Shown: piece after piece, positions 63,378 through 64,000 of the stretch
Position numbering within the stretch: the first letter of the stretch is position 1
Layout of the letters: each line of letters begins with the position of its first letter
Assembly (NCBI GenBank): GCA_963575745.1
Contig: CAUYUJ010000947.1
Span: 466,349 to 530,348 of the forward strand
DNA from: Prorocentrum cordatum
Taxonomy: Eukaryota > Sar > Dinophyceae > Prorocentrales > Prorocentraceae
Length of the DNA stretch: 64,000 bases
Reading direction: 5' to 3'
Position numbers and translations under genes: made by a program
The notes under the pieces: model-generated
The model's database searches: none
What the model was told of the DNA's origin: nothing
What the model saw: the letters and a program-made list of their open reading frames with translations, nothing else

Positions 63378-64000
63378 ACCACACTCAACCACACACACAC
63401 AACCACACACAACCACACACGCACACCCACAACAACACATAACCACACACAACCACACACAACCACACACAATCACACACAACCACACACAACCACACAC
63501 AATCACACACAACCACACACACAACCACACCCAACCAACCACACACACCACCAACCACTCCCACCACCAACCAGACAAAACCAACCACAAACAACCAACC
63601 ACACACAACGAACCACACGCACAACCAACCACGCATGGCCAACCACACAGCACCAACCACACACACAACCAACCACGCACACAACCAACCACACACGGCC
63701 AATCACACACTCAACCAACCACACTCACACAACAAACCACACACACAACCAACCGTACACACAACCAACCACGTACAACGAGCCACACACACAACCAACC
63801 ACACACACATCCAACCACACACACACAACCGACCACACACAACCAACCACACACAACCAACCACTCCCACCACTCACCACACACAACCAACCTAACATAC
63901 AATCAACCACATTCACAGCCAACCTCACACAACCAACCACACACACAACCAACCACACGCACGACCAACCACACACAACCAACCACTCCCACCACGAACC
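63378..64000 (+). repeat. AACCACACACAACC minisatellite, runs off the window
   Basis: Units AACCACACAC and AACCAACCACACAC with CTCCCACCAC interruptions (near 63557, 63862 and 63983). It continues to the window end, so its length is unknown. Confidence 0.9.

Overview
The window reads as nuclear DNA of a dinoflagellate. Three things point there: (1) a relict of the dinoflagellate spliced leader, an 18-base match (TAGCCATTTTGGCTCAAG), at 50495-50514, with two degenerate versions near 6094 and 12782; (2) decayed retroelement polyproteins and CCCH zinc-finger exons of a kind I associate with dinoflagellates; (3) repeat-dominated, GC-rich sequence. I cannot name the species; a Prorocentrum- or Symbiodiniaceae-type genome would fit. 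There is no sign of prokaryotic gene organisation, and no convincing rRNA, tRNA or CRISPR. Family assignments rest on recognising motifs by eye; no search was run.

Layout. 1-5.8 kb: GC-rich unassigned sequence, a fold-back element (1275-1515), GAT and GGA microsatellites and one copy of a composite interspersed repeat (2.7-3.3 kb). 6.0-12.8 kb: a decayed retroelement between two ~140-bp direct repeats, with gag-like, CCCH finger, methyltransferase-like, reverse transcriptase and RNase H remnants split by frameshifts and stops; hairpin repeats fill its 3' part. 13-24 kb: minisatellites, GAT/ATC arrays, satellite monomers, a 21-bp minisatellite, a 66-bp palindrome, a CTC array and a 2.4-kb CCATTA-type hexamer array lying between inverted copies of one repeat. 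25.1-29.8 kb: a satellite of ~162-bp monomers in three ~1.33-kb higher-order units. 30-38 kb: CTTGGG-type minisatellites, TA runs, a candidate exon (31.8-32.2 kb), a TA-flanked inverted-repeat element (34143-34338) and ~50-bp tandem repeats. 38.26-40.53 kb: a palindromic satellite bounded by inverted ends. 41-44.5 kb: GAT arrays and a ~90-bp tandem repeat. 44.8-45.2 kb: a CCCH zinc-finger exon interrupted by an intron whose two ends are long inverted repeats, i.e. a probable introner. 45.8-50.0 kb: a five-copy tandem array with an ~816-bp core and a length-variable CTC tract. 50.5-54 kb: a LINE-like relic (endonuclease and reverse transcriptase) beginning just after the relict spliced leader. 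54.5-57.6 kb: further broken coding-like sequence with a CCCH finger. 58-64 kb: a second TA-flanked inverted-repeat element, unassigned GC-rich sequence, then CA-rich and 38-bp tandem repeats.

Few intact genes are visible. The theme is mobile DNA: two broken retroelements, at least five inverted-repeat (MITE-like or introner-like) elements, and composite repeats whose parts recur in both orientations. Most long open frames here are microsatellites or minisatellites whose period is a multiple of three, and I have not annotated them as genes.
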